Origin: NVTR01 sp965237505
Lineage (GTDB): Bacteria > Pseudomonadota > Alphaproteobacteria > Rhodobacterales > Rhodobacteraceae
DNA length: 64,000 nt
Direction: 5' to 3'
Assembly: GCA_965237505.1 (NCBI GenBank)
Contig: CBDEFR010000009.1
Location: 434,001-498,000 of the forward strand
Shown here: positions 37,025 to 45,715 of the stretch, piece by piece
Position numbering within the stretch: the stretch's first letter is position 1
Layout of the letters: each line of letters opens with the position of its first letter
Translations under genes and position numbers: made by a program
Notes under the pieces: model-generated
The model's input: only the letters and a program-made list of their open reading frames with translations
The model's database searches: none
Told to the model about the DNA's origin: nothing

Positions 37025-37221
37025 ACGATTGGGGGAGTCACCGCATTAGAATAAAGCCTGCACCGAACCCCAGCGAGGTCGAAATCGTGCACCCGTCCCA
37101 TCAGCCGAGCAAGGCTGAGTTGGAGGAAGACATGCGTGTTAGCGCCACGTTCGAGAAGGCGGTTGACGCGCTCACACGGCCTGTCCGCATCCGCTACATC
37201 GATAGTCCGAAGCCTGCCTGA
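37021..37221 (+). CDS. Small IS1595 passenger protein (66 aa), translationally coupled
   Basis: A GTG at 37021 overlaps the stop of the upstream passenger by 4 bp. The product begins MNDWGSHRIRIKPAPNPSEV and contains PSKAELEEDMRVSATFEKAV, a predicted helix, ending RYIDSPKPA. It ends 35 bp before the IS terminus. The same frame is kept unbroken in copy 2. The size, charge and overlap resemble antitoxins or small partner subunits, but there is no recognised motif. A longer frame upstream overlaps the partner in another register and is not favoured. Confidence 0.55.
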   Translation: MNDWGSHRIRIKPAPNPSEVEIVHPSHQPSKAELEEDMRVSATFEKAVDALTRPVRIRYIDSPKPA

Positions 37222-37255
37222 TGGGTGGGTTTCGGCACTTTCCTACATAATCCCC

Positions 37256-37497
37256 ATTTTTTTCAAGCCATCCAGATCGCCAAGCTCGGTCTCCATCGGC
37301 TTGACCAGCAGCTTTTCCGAATCCTCGGCCGAAATGCCGGGGAACGGGACCGAGACCACCATCCGCGGGATTTCAATATCTGGCTCGCCCTCTTTGGGCA
37401 GCGTCGCATAGGCAAAACCGCCCGCCAGAACTGTCATGAAAATAAACGCCAGCACCATGCGGGCGCGCGCGCCAGCCCATTCGACAATGCCGGTCAT
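37256..37497 (-). pseudogene. RND efflux permease, detached N-terminus
   Basis: The first 80 codons of the RND gene: MTGIVEWAGARARMVLAFIF (helix 1), GGFAYATLPKEGEPDIEIPR and GISAEDSEKLLVKPMETELG. The frame reaches LDGLKKMG and then enters the inverted repeat of the IS1595 element. Its ATG overlaps the stop of the adaptor gene by 4 bp, so the two were one operon. The remainder lies at 31885-35429. Confidence 0.85.
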
Positions 37498-38807
37498 TGG
37501 CCGACTTCCCGGTACGCCACGTCAACCGCAACGCCCTGAATAACAAATTCCTGCCCGACCACGATCACATCCACCTGTTCCGGCAAACCCGCTACCCAGA
37601 TCCCGTCCACGGTGTCGCGCAGCACGCTGACGCCGAAAAATTCCACATGATTTGTCGCATCCACCGCCCTGATCCCCAGATCCCCCTGATCGTTAAGCGT
37701 CAATGCCGAAGACGGCAGCACATGCGCCGCCTCGCCATCCGATGATATCACAATTTCCGCAGTTTGCCCGTCCCGGATCGCCAGATCGGTATTCGGCACC
37801 TGAATTTCCACCCGAAACGTGCGGGTATTGCTGTCAGCCGAACGCGACAGGAACGTTACCGTTCCGGCGACCTGGTGGCCTGTCGCAAGGCGCGCGCCTG
37901 CAACGACCCCAACTTTGACGCGCGCCACATCGGTTTCTGGAATGAAGCCGACCAGTTTTATCGGATCAAGCTGAATGACGGTGGCGCAAAGTGCGCCGGG
38001 TTGCAAAAGCGATCCGGTCTCGGCCGTGTCGGACTCCAACAGCCCGCCAAAAGGCGCGGTGATTGTCAGCCGGTCAATTTCAAGCCCGGCGGCGGCAATG
38101 CCGGCCTGCGCTGACTGGATGCCGGCATTGGCCGCCTGCACGCCCGAATTTGAACCGGCGACGCCGGATTTGGCGGCCTGAACTGCAGCCATTGCGCTTT
38201 CATGGCTGGCCTCGGCCGACGCCACCCGGGTTTCAGAGGCAAATCCACCTTCGGACAGGCGCTTTGCCGCACGAAGATTTATCGCGGCCTCAACCAGCCG
38301 CGATTCGGCCTCGGCCAGACGCGCCAAAGCTTCTGGAAGACGGGCTTCGGCCTCGGGCACCCGCGCCTGGGCATCGGCGAGAGCGGCCCGGGCCGACGCC
38401 AGCGAAATCTGCCGGGTGCCCGGATCAAGCTGACAAAGGGTTTGGCCGGTTTCGACATGGCTGCCTTTGCGCAGTGGCTCTGATATGACATAGCCGCTGG
38501 TTTCGGCGCGAACTTCGACCTGGCGGGCGGCTTCGGTCCGCCCCCGCACCAGAACCGCACTGGCGATGTCTCGGACCTGAGACTTCATCGCAACAACTGA
38601 CACAATACGCGCGCCATCACCGTAAACGGCAGTTTCAGGAGCGCTCTGGTCGCCGGTTTCAGCAATCTGGGCGTCCAACCGCGCGCCATTGTCACCGGCG
38701 GCGAAATCCAGAATCCGGTCGCGTTCAAATACCAGAAGGTACAAGAATGCAATCACCAGCGCCGCTGTGATGATCGGAAATACCCGCACTATGACCCCCT
38801 GCCGCAA
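37494..38807 (-). CDS. RND efflux periplasmic adaptor (HlyD/MFP family)
   Basis: The 437-residue protein has an N-terminal membrane helix (VFPIITAALVIAFLYLLVFE), the lipoyl half (VRAETSGYVISEPLRKGSHV), a long alpha-helical hairpin rich in Ala/Glu/Arg (about residues 150-240), the second lipoyl half (LTITAPFGGLLESDTAETGS) and beta-barrel segments. It links an inner-membrane RND pump to an outer-membrane channel. It is intact, but its pump gene is destroyed, so it is probably orphaned. The ISNCY element lies about 140 bp upstream and could affect its promoter. Confidence 0.9.
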   Translation of the reverse strand: MRQGVIVRVFPIITAALVIAFLYLLVFERDRILDFAAGDNGARLDAQIAETGDQSAPETAVYGDGARIVSVVAMKSQVRDIASAVLVRGRTEAARQVEVRAETSGYVISEPLRKGSHVETGQTLCQLDPGTRQISLASARAALADAQARVPEAEARLPEALARLAEAESRLVEAAINLRAAKRLSEGGFASETRVASAEASHESAMAAVQAAKSGVAGSNSGVQAANAGIQSAQAGIAAAGLEIDRLTITAPFGGLLESDTAETGSLLQPGALCATVIQLDPIKLVGFIPETDVARVKVGVVAGARLATGHQVAGTVTFLSRSADSNTRTFRVEIQVPNTDLAIRDGQTAEIVISSDGEAAHVLPSSALTLNDQGDLGIRAVDATNHVEFFGVSVLRDTVDGIWVAGLPEQVDVIVVGQEFVIQGVAVDVAYREVGQ

Positions 38808-39029
38808 ACCGCGCTTTTGTCGATCCTGATCGGGCTCACATATGATCTCTGCAGCATATTCTCAACCATTTTGGGATTGATAACTTTTCTAAACCGTTCG
38901 GTTCAGTTTAGCCACATCCACTTTGCAGGGCAAGCGCACTTTGAGTATTGTGTCGCTAACAAGGCATATGTCCGGTTTATGTACCATGCGATCTGTCCGG
39001 TTTTAGGGTGCTCCGAAAGGGAGCGCTTT

Positions 39030-40205
39030 ATGACTAGGACAGGCATTTTACAGGACCTACGACGAATGAAGTTTTCAGATTATTATGAGCGAACGAAATC
39101 GCGGCAGCTGACACAGGCTGACGCGGCGGGTCTTCTTGGCATGTCGGAGCGCAGCTTTCGACGCTACAGTACGCGTTATGAAGCTGATGGGGCGGACGGG
39201 CTCTTTGATCGCCGCCTTTCCAAAGCGGCGCATAACCGTGTGCCAGTGGACACGATAAAAGATGTTCTGAGTATTTTTGACACCCGATACTGGGATTTCA
39301 CGCCCAGGCATTTCCACGAGAAGCTGGTTGAGGCCCATGATTTCAAACACAGCTATAACTGGGTCCGCCTGACACTCCAGGCGCGGGGACGAATAACCAA
39401 AGCTGCAAACCGGGGCAAACACCGCCGCAAGCGTGAGCGTCGCGCTCTTCCCGGGATGATGTTGCATCAGGATGGGTCAAGCCACGACTGGGTTGCGGGC
39501 CGGTGGTGGGACCTGATCGTGACCATGGATGATGCGAGCAGTGAGGTCTACTCCGCGTTCTTCGTGGATGAGGAAGGGACAATGAGCAGCTTCACCGGCA
39601 TAGGGGACGTGATTGGATCCAAAGGGCTTTTCTGCTCGCTTTATGCCGACAGGGGTAGTCACTACTGGCATACGCCCGAGGCTGGCGGCAAGGTCGACAA
39701 GTCAAACCCGACCCAGGTGGGCCGCGCATTGGCCCACCTGGGCATAGAGTTGATCCCAGCCTATTCCCCCGAAGCGCGCGGACGGTCTGAACGCATGTTC
39801 GGAACACTGCAGAACCGGTTGCCGCAGGAACTGAGATTGAACGGGATCACAACGATGCAGGAAGCCAATCGCTTCCTGCGGGATGTCTTCTTGCCCGCCC
39901 ACAACAGGCGCTTTGCAGTGACCCCCTCTGCACACGGGGAAGCCTTTGTTCCATTCGCAGGGGAACTGCACGACATTTTGTGTGTGCATGAAGAGCGTGT
40001 CGTGGGCAGGGATAATACGGTTCGTTATAAAAACCGTTGCCTGCAAATCCCCGATGACAGGCATCGCCATCACTACGTCAAGTCGCGCGTATGGGTGCAT
40101 GAATATCCAGACGGCCGGATTGCCCTGTTTCACGGCCCCCGCAAACTGGCGCTCTACGACGGCGAAGGCCGAGAAATCAGTTCAGAAGAAAAACAGGCTG
40201 CGTGA
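39030..40205 (+). CDS. ISNCY-like DDE transposase, copy 1
   Basis: The start is ATG 39030, behind AAAGGGAG; a longer open frame upstream includes the inverted repeat and is not used. The 391-residue protein has an N-terminal helix-turn-helix (LTQADAAGLLGMSERSFRRY), an Arg/Lys-rich linker, and an integrase-type catalytic core: HQDGSSHDWVAGRWWDLIVT, LYADRGSHYWHT, and LAHLGIELIPAYSPEARGRS. It is intact. The family resembles ISNCY (ISDol1-like) and is distantly IS481-like; family choice is from memory. The three copies differ by only a few residues. Confidence 0.88.
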   Translation: MTRTGILQDLRRMKFSDYYERTKSRQLTQADAAGLLGMSERSFRRYSTRYEADGADGLFDRRLSKAAHNRVPVDTIKDVLSIFDTRYWDFTPRHFHEKLVEAHDFKHSYNWVRLTLQARGRITKAANRGKHRRKRERRALPGMMLHQDGSSHDWVAGRWWDLIVTMDDASSEVYSAFFVDEEGTMSSFTGIGDVIGSKGLFCSLYADRGSHYWHTPEAGGKVDKSNPTQVGRALAHLGIELIPAYSPEARGRSERMFGTLQNRLPQELRLNGITTMQEANRFLRDVFLPAHNRRFAVTPSAHGEAFVPFAGELHDILCVHEERVVGRDNTVRYKNRCLQIPDDRHRHHYVKSRVWVHEYPDGRIALFHGPRKLALYDGEGREISSEEKQAA

Positions 40206-40224
40206 ACCGCTTTGACCAGCCTAA

Positions 40225-40275
40225 CCTTACTCTGTGGCAGCGCTCGCCTTCGGCTCGCACAGCCACAGAGTAAGG
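40225..40275 (+). terminator. Long hairpin after the ISNCY transposase gene
   Basis: Perfect 14-bp arms CCTTACTCTGTGGC (40225-40238) and GCCACAGAGTAAGG (40262-40275) flank a loop that itself contains GCTCGCCTTCGGCTCGC. It lies 20 bp after the transposase stop, 60 bp from the IS end. The same structure is at 48727-48777 and 51618-51668. It probably insulates the transposase transcript or acts in transposition. Confidence 0.65.
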
Positions 40276-40433
40276 AAGACAGAAGCGGACAATTGCCATG
40301 GTACATAAACCGGACAAATCGAAATGTTCTCGACAGCGCACTTTGAGTATTGCGGCGATGACGCAACGCAGCGTCACTTGGCATCCGAGAACAGTTTGGG
40401 TAATGAGAGGCAATTCCGAGCGGGAGAAAACAG

Positions 40434-41087
40434 GTGAGCGATAGCGACAGTTTCATCGACGAAGTCAGCGAAGCGGTCCGGCGCGACAAGCAGTTCAGGC
40501 TGATGAAGAAATATGGCTGGATTGCGGTGCTTTTGGTAATCTTGCTGGTCGGTGGTGCGGCCTACAACGAATGGCGAAAATCCAGTGCACAACGTGCCGC
40601 GCAGGCCTTGGGCGACCAGATTCTTGCAGCACTTCAGCAGAGTGATCCCACCGACCGTAGTGCTACGCTGCACGCGATCGCTGGTGATGGCGACCGAGGT
40701 GCGCTTGCAGCACTGCTAGCGTCGGGCGAGGCCATAAGTGGCGCCGACCGGGAGGCAGCGCTGGGCAGTTTACGGGCGATCGCCAGGGACCCGACCTTGA
40801 CAACGACGTACCGGCATTTGGCTGAACTAAAGCTGATCCTGCTGCAGACCGACACACTGCCGCCGAGTCGGCGGCTGGCCAGGCTGGAACCACTGGCGAT
40901 CGCCGGGGCGCCGTTTCGGTTGCTGGCCGAAGAACAAATGGCGATTGCCCAGATTGAGGCTGGCGACACAGATGCTGCGCTGTTTCGGCTGCAAACGATT
41001 CTTGCAGACGGAGAGGTGACAGCAGGCTTGCGTCGCCGCGTGTCACAGTTGATTGTGGCATTGGGTGGCGAACTTGCACCGGCGTGA
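40434..41087 (+). CDS. YfgM-like membrane-anchored TPR_21 protein
   Basis: The protein starts at GTG 40434 and has 217 residues: a short cytoplasmic lead, a membrane helix (KYGWIAVLLVILLVGGAAYN), and a helical TPR-like periplasmic domain (RHLAELKLILLQTDTLPPSR). It corresponds to the YfgM/BamB-associated family linked to envelope protein quality control. It precedes bamB and der in the order common in alphaproteobacteria. The ISNCY copy 1 sits only 81 bp upstream, just past its target duplication, so the natural promoter may be displaced. Confidence 0.83.
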   Translation: MSDSDSFIDEVSEAVRRDKQFRLMKKYGWIAVLLVILLVGGAAYNEWRKSSAQRAAQALGDQILAALQQSDPTDRSATLHAIAGDGDRGALAALLASGEAISGADREAALGSLRAIARDPTLTTTYRHLAELKLILLQTDTLPPSRRLARLEPLAIAGAPFRLLAEEQMAIAQIEAGDTDAALFRLQTILADGEVTAGLRRRVSQLIVALGGELAPA

Positions 41088-41140
41088 ACCCGGGCGGCAG
41101 TGGCAAGACTATCGAGGCGGGAATAAATGGGGGCATCGGC

Positions 41141-42457
41141 GTGACGTTGAACCAGAGCAAACGGGTACTGATTGCCGCCTTTGTATTTCTGGTGACCTGC
41201 GGGCAGGAAGATCTGCGCTTGCCGGGTGAACGCCAGAATATCCGTGGGTCGATTGATGGGACCACGAATGTGCAAGTTGACCGATCCGCCCCGATAAGAT
41301 TAGCAAAACAAATCAATCACTTAAGTTGGACGCATCGCGCCGGTAGCGCCAGCCACAGCATCCAGCATCCGGCATTTTCCAACGCTCCGGTCCAGATCTG
41401 GTCCGCGAGCATTGGTCAGGGCAATGACCGGCAGCATCGGATCACGGCCGAGCCGGTGGCGGCCTCAGGGCGGGTGTTCACGATTGACAGCCGCTCCACC
41501 GTTGCTGCGACGTCGATAACGGGCACGCTTCTGTGGGTGCGCGATCTGACGCCGCCAAACGATGACAGCGACGACACATCAGGCGGCGGTCTGGCGTTGG
41601 CGGGCGACCGACTGTTTGTGACCACCGGATTTGGCGAACTGGTCGCACTTGATCCGGCCAACGGCGCGGTGATCTGGCGGCAACGGCTTGAGGCCGCGGC
41701 CACGGGCGCGCCGAGCGTGCGCGGCGGCACGGTCTTTGTGGTCACACGTGACAGCCGGGGCTGGGCCATCGACGCCGCCAGCGGGCGCGGGCGCTGGCAA
41801 CTGGACGGAACACCTTCGGTGACCGGCATTGTTGGCGGCGCCGGACCTGCTGTTAACGACAAACTGGTAATATTTCCTTACAGCACTGCGCAGTTGGTTG
41901 CGGCGTTTCCAAAAGGTGGCTTCCAGGTTTGGCGTAGTTCGGTTTCGGGCGCACGCCTTGGCCAGGCGTATGCGCAGATCACCGATGTCACCGGCGATCC
42001 GGTTTTGCGGGGCGGCGTCATTTATGCCGGCAATCCGTCCGGGCGCACGGTGGCCGTGGACAGCAACGATGGTGAACGGTTATGGACCGCTCAGGAAGGC
42101 GCTTTGGGGCCGGTTTGGGTTGACGGCGGGTCGGTTTTTCTGGTGTCAGATCAGGCCGAGTTGGTCCGGCTGAACGCGCGCACCGGCGCACGGATCTGGG
42201 GTACGCAACTGCCTGACATTGTTCCACAACGCCGGCAAAGACGTGAACGTGACGTCTATGCGCATTTCGGCCCGGTGCTTGCGGGTGGCCGGCTGTGGGT
42301 CGCCTCGGGCGACGGCATGTTGCGCGGCTTTGATCCGGTGGATGGATCTGTGGCGTTTGAAACTGATCTTGTGGGCGGAGCCGCGACGCGACCGATTGTT
42401 GTGGACGGCGTGATGTATGTGGTCAATGCAGATGGGCAGCTTCTGGCTTTTCACTAA
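41141..42457 (+). CDS. bamB: BamB-like outer-membrane assembly lipoprotein (PQQ-type beta-propeller)
   Basis: The start is set at GTG 41141, which places the lipobox FLVTCG at residues 16-21; an alternative GTG at 41084 overlaps the upstream stop but would leave the signal far from the N-terminus. The 438-residue protein shows repeated propeller blades (GTLLWVRDLTPPNDD, GELVALDPANGAVIWRQRLE, RTVAVDSNDGERLWTAQEGA, FAYVVNADGQLLAFH-like end). BamB supports beta-barrel insertion by BamA at the outer membrane. It belongs to the yfgM-bamB-der group. Confidence 0.85.
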   Translation: MTLNQSKRVLIAAFVFLVTCGQEDLRLPGERQNIRGSIDGTTNVQVDRSAPIRLAKQINHLSWTHRAGSASHSIQHPAFSNAPVQIWSASIGQGNDRQHRITAEPVAASGRVFTIDSRSTVAATSITGTLLWVRDLTPPNDDSDDTSGGGLALAGDRLFVTTGFGELVALDPANGAVIWRQRLEAAATGAPSVRGGTVFVVTRDSRGWAIDAASGRGRWQLDGTPSVTGIVGGAGPAVNDKLVIFPYSTAQLVAAFPKGGFQVWRSSVSGARLGQAYAQITDVTGDPVLRGGVIYAGNPSGRTVAVDSNDGERLWTAQEGALGPVWVDGGSVFLVSDQAELVRLNARTGARIWGTQLPDIVPQRRQRRERDVYAHFGPVLAGGRLWVASGDGMLRGFDPVDGSVAFETDLVGGAATRPIVVDGVMYVVNADGQLLAFH

Positions 42458-42506
42458 CGCAAACGTAGTGTATGCGGGCGGCTTCTGACGCCGCCGGAAC
42501 GCCGCT

Positions 42507-43958
42507 ATGACCTTTACACTTGCCATTGTCGGACGACCCAATGTGGGAAAATCGACGCTTTTCAACCGTTTGGTTGGCAAGCGGCTGGCCCTGGTCGATG
42601 ACCAGCCCGGGGTCACGCGGGACCTGCGCGAGGGCGAAGCGCGGCTTGGTGATCTGCGATTCACGGTGATCGACTCGGCAGGGTTGGAGGAAGTGAGCGA
42701 TCAATCCTTGCAGGGGCGCATGCGGCGGCTGACCGAACGGGCGGTGGAAATGGCGGATGCCTGCCTGTTTATGATCGACGCGCGGGTTGGAATTACCCCG
42801 GTGGATCAAGTGTTTGCAGTCATTTTGCGCAAGAAAAACGCGCATGTTTTCCTGGCCGCGAACAAAGCCGAAGGGTCGGCGGCAGACGGTGGTGTGATCG
42901 AGGCATATTCACTTGGTTTGGGTGAGCCGATCCGCATGTCGGCCGAACACGGGCTTGGTATGAACGAGCTATATGCCGCACTTGTGCCGATCGCCGACCG
43001 GTTGGCAGCGCGCGCCATGCATGACGCTCCGGATGTGAATGTGGATGTTGATGTTGGGGATGGGCCCAGAATTCCGAGCACTGCCAAGCCTTTGCAAGTC
43101 GCGGTTGTGGGGCGGCCAAATTCTGGAAAATCCACCCTAATCAATCAGATACTGGGCGAAGAGCGTCTGCTGACCGGCCCCGAAGCCGGGATCACCAGGG
43201 ACGCGATTTCGGTGTCTGTCGATTGGGACGGTGTGCCGGTTCGGATTTTTGATACGGCGGGCATGCGCAAACGCGCCAAAGTGCAGGACAAGCTGGAAAA
43301 GCTTTCGGTGTCCGATGGTCTGAGAGCGGTCAGATTTGCCGAGGTCGTGATGGTTCTGCTGGACGTGGATTTTCCTTTCGAACAGCAGGATCTTCGCATC
43401 GCCGATCTGGCCGAACGCGAAGGGCGCGCGGTTGTCATTGCCGTGAACAAGTGGGATCTTGAGAGCGATAAAAGCAGGAAGATCAAAGCGTTGCGGGCGG
43501 AATTTGAAAAATTGCTGCCGCAACTTCGCGGTGCACCCCTAGTGCCCGTGTCGGCGCTGACCGGCAAGGGGCTGGATCGGCTGCAACGCGCGGTGATGCA
43601 GGCGCACGCGGTCTGGAACCGGCGGGCGCCGACGGCTCGGCTCAACCAATGGCTGACCGGTATGCTGGCGGCGCATCCGCCACCGGCACCGGGCGGCAAG
43701 CGGATCAAGCTGCGTTACATGACCCAAGTGAAAACCCGGCCCCCGGCATTTGTGGTGATGACGTCGTTCCCGGATAAAATTCCTGCTAGTTATTCGCGCT
43801 ATCTTGTCAATGGGTTGCGAGCCGATTTTGAGATGCCCGGAACGCCGATCCGGCTGACGTTTCGCAGCCGGTCGGACAAGAATCCGTTCAAGGGACGCAA
43901 GAAATCAATTCCGTCGCGGCTGCGCAAACATCTGGGGAAAAGGCCGCTGAAAGACTGA
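42507..43958 (+). CDS. der: Ribosome-assembly GTPase Der (EngA)
   Basis: The 483-residue protein has two G domains in tandem: GRPNVGKSTLFNRLVG (residues 8-23) with DDQPGVTRD, and GRPNSGKSTLINQILG (near 200) with GPEAGITRD, DTAGMRKRAKVQ and NKWDLES. A KH-like C-terminal domain follows (RYMTQVKTRPPAFVVMTSFP). Der is an essential factor for 50S subunit maturation. It is the last ordinary gene before the IS archipelago. Confidence 0.95.
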   Translation: MTFTLAIVGRPNVGKSTLFNRLVGKRLALVDDQPGVTRDLREGEARLGDLRFTVIDSAGLEEVSDQSLQGRMRRLTERAVEMADACLFMIDARVGITPVDQVFAVILRKKNAHVFLAANKAEGSAADGGVIEAYSLGLGEPIRMSAEHGLGMNELYAALVPIADRLAARAMHDAPDVNVDVDVGDGPRIPSTAKPLQVAVVGRPNSGKSTLINQILGEERLLTGPEAGITRDAISVSVDWDGVPVRIFDTAGMRKRAKVQDKLEKLSVSDGLRAVRFAEVVMVLLDVDFPFEQQDLRIADLAEREGRAVVIAVNKWDLESDKSRKIKALRAEFEKLLPQLRGAPLVPVSALTGKGLDRLQRAVMQAHAVWNRRAPTARLNQWLTGMLAAHPPPAPGGKRIKLRYMTQVKTRPPAFVVMTSFPDKIPASYSRYLVNGLRADFEMPGTPIRLTFRSRSDKNPFKGRKKSIPSRLRKHLGKRPLKD

Positions 43959-44009
43959 TTGTGGGCCGAATCACGGTTAAGGCGCTAATTTCCCGAGAAA
44001 AGCCCGGTA

Positions 44010-45146
44010 ATACCAACGGCCCCCAGATTTGACTCAAGGGGATTCCCACGAGCGGCGTGATCTGATTCAGTGGCATCAAGGCAAGGGAGGCTTTGATGGC
44101 AGTAAGGATTACGCGAAAAGACAAGTCCGCAGGCGAGCTTCGCCAGGAAGCGGCGCGACGGATGTTGGCGATTGCCCTGGTTCTGGATGGGGTTGACCGC
44201 AAGACGGCGGCAGAAAACTGCGGCATGGATCGGCAGACGTTGCGGGATTGGGCCCACCGTTACAATGCGGAGGGCGTGTCGGGCCTGTTCAACCGTCGCC
44301 CGCCGGATCCACCCTGTCTGCTGAGCGCGGCACAGAAGGAGGAGTTGGCGGAAATGGTTCGGGCGGGTCCCGACCCCGAAACCGATGGGGTTGTGCGCTG
44401 GCGGCGCATTGATCTGAAACGCAAGATCGAAGAGCGCTTCGGCGTCACCATGCATGAGCGAACTGTTGGCAAACAATTGGCAAGCCTGGGCTTTCGGCGT
44501 CTGTCGGTGCGCCCGCAGCATCCGAAATCCGACCCGGATGCACAGGAGGCTTTTAAAAAAACTTCGCCGCAGAGGTAGAAGCAGCCTTGCCGGAAACAGC
44601 CCGCAGCAAGCCCCTGGAGATATGGTTTCAGGATGAAGCGCGGGTTGGCCAGCAGGGCACGCTCACCCGTATCTGGGCCGAGCGTGGAACACGCCCCCGT
44701 GCCCCGCGCGACACCCGCTATATCTGGAGCTACATTTTCTGCGCCGTCTGCCCGGAACGGGCTGAAGCGGCCGCTCTGATCATGCCACATGCCGACACAC
44801 AGGCCATGAGCGCGCATCTCGCCGAGATCGCTAAAACCGTCGCATCGGGCGCACATGCCCTTCTCATTCTGGATGGCGCTGGCTGGCACGGTTCGGCAGA
44901 GCTGGAGGTACCCGACAACATCACCCTGCTCAAACTCCCGCCCTATTCCCCTGAACTCAACCCGATGGAAAATGTGTGGCTTATCTGCGTGCCAACAAGC
45001 TCGCCATATCCGTCTTCGACAATTATGAGCAGATCGTCGACAGGTGTTGCGAAGCATGGAACTTCTTTGCAAACGACAAAACCGCAATCACGTCAATCAC
45101 TACCAGACAATGGGCCAAAACGGTCAACGACTAGGGCCGTTGGTAT
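44010..45146 (+). mobile_element. IS630-family insertion sequence (decayed)
   Basis: Inverted repeats ATACCAACGGCCC (44010-44022) and GGGCCGTTGGTAT (45134-45146) flank a transposase gene. IS630 elements insert at TA; TA is present just left (44008-44009), but the right junction reads AA, so the exact duplication is uncertain. The element is about 1.14 kb, as expected for the family. Confidence 0.75.
44093..45134 (+). pseudogene. IS630 transposase with -1 frameshift site and a second disabling shift
   Basis: The first part (44093-44561) is the helix-turn-helix region: AENCGMDRQTLRDWAHRYNA and VRWRRIDLKRKIEERFGVTM. At 44555-44562 the sequence A7C allows a -1 slip that leads into the second part NFAAEVEAALPETARSKPLE, with DDE blocks IWFQDEARVGQQGTLTRIW and LLILDGAGWHGS then LPPYSPELNPMENVW. 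That kind of slip is known to be programmed in IS630 elements. A further shift near 44985 puts the last 50 residues (YLRANKLAISVFDNYEQIVD to WAKTVND) in another frame; this one appears to be a true inactivating lesion. Confidence 0.8.
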
Positions 45147-45513
45147 AAGGCAAGTGTATGGCTGGCGTATGGCTCGGGTATGGCTGATTTGTATGGTTTG
45201 GGCGGATTGACAGTGCGCGCGGATTGTTAATCGGCTGCAAGCGAAATGCATGTCGCTGGATGCCGATTGTGAGCAACAATTGGGTGTCAGGAAATTGCAA
45301 TACGACTCGTGGGATTGATTTAACGTGGCAACTGGCGATAGAGCCGCCCACGGATCATCTGAAATCAACTGCCTGCAAGAATGCCGAGATTTCAGCGGCT
45401 CTCTGAAGCCAGATTGCGGCAGACAAATTGTTTATTTCTGGCTCCGCATTTCCATCATCAGCCGAACCCGCTTGATGTATGCAATTTTCCCGGTCGGTTG
45501 CCGGATTCTGACC
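45147..45513. other. Intergenic stretch without recognisable gene
   Basis: Between IS630 and the subtilase fragment, 367 bp have only short, non-conserved open frames. The first 45 bp contain GTATGGCT/GTATGGTT four times (45156, 45167, 45178, 45191), spaced 11, 11 and 13 bp. Nothing else is seen. Confidence 0.5.
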
Positions 45514-45624
45514 TCAGTTGATTAAGATCGGCGCAAGGGCGCGGGATATACTTGCTTCGCCCTGACCGTAGTAAAATGAATTATTCTCTCCAAGATCGAA
45601 GAGATTGTGTGGATAGGCATGCAA
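45514..45624 (-). pseudogene. Subtilase C-terminal fragment
   Basis: On the minus strand, directly outside the IS21 left end, the frame reads HAYPHNLFDLGENNSFYYGQ then GEASISRALAPILIN and stops at 45514. The GQGEASISRALAP ending is typical of S8 peptidases, where the last helix contains a GxGxxxxxxAL pattern. It lines up in orientation with the subtilase piece on the other side of IS21 (48062-48666), so it is taken as the severed C-terminus of the same gene. Confidence 0.55.
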
Positions 45625-45715
45625 AGTTGACACCATTATTGGGGTAATCGGCGTCCAAAAGTGACCCCCCTGATAGTTCTGTACAGATGCTCCTTCAAAG
45701 ATTTGAGGGAGCGAG

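Larger units (their letters stand above)
35430..37255 (+). mobile_element. IS1595-family insertion sequence, copy 1, with two-gene passenger (1826 bp)
   Basis: The element is bounded by inverted repeats GGGGATTATGTAAGAAAGTG (35430-) and its complement ending CATAATCCCC at 37255. Flanks ATTTTTTA (35422-35429) and ATTTTTTT (37256-37263) form an 8-bp target duplication with one mismatch. Removing the IS restores the RND reading frame exactly (LDGLKKMTATAAENY). Cargo: a frameshifted ISXO2-like transposase gene, a hairpin, and two small genes. A second copy lies at 61250-63075, equally 1826 bp, with a perfect AAAAAGTA duplication. Confidence 0.93.
38951..40335 (+). mobile_element. ISNCY-like insertion sequence, copy 1 (1385 bp, 17-bp target duplication)
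   Basis: Ends are TGTCGCTAACAAGG... and ...TTCTCGACA. The termini are imperfect inverted repeats sharing TGTCCGGTTTATGTACCATG (38978-) with its complement near the right end. The 17-bp target GCGCACTTTGAGTATTG is exactly repeated at 38934-38950 and 40336-40352. The insertion lies between the adaptor gene and the yfgM-like gene. Two further copies of identical length occur at 48667-50051 and 51558-52942, each with its own perfect 17-bp duplication. Confidence 0.92.

Noticed and set aside
45156..45200. Four GTATGGCT-like repeats as a possible regulatory iteron array
   Set aside because: Spacing is uneven, the copies are few and imperfect, and no replication or partition gene is near; probably chance or slippage.
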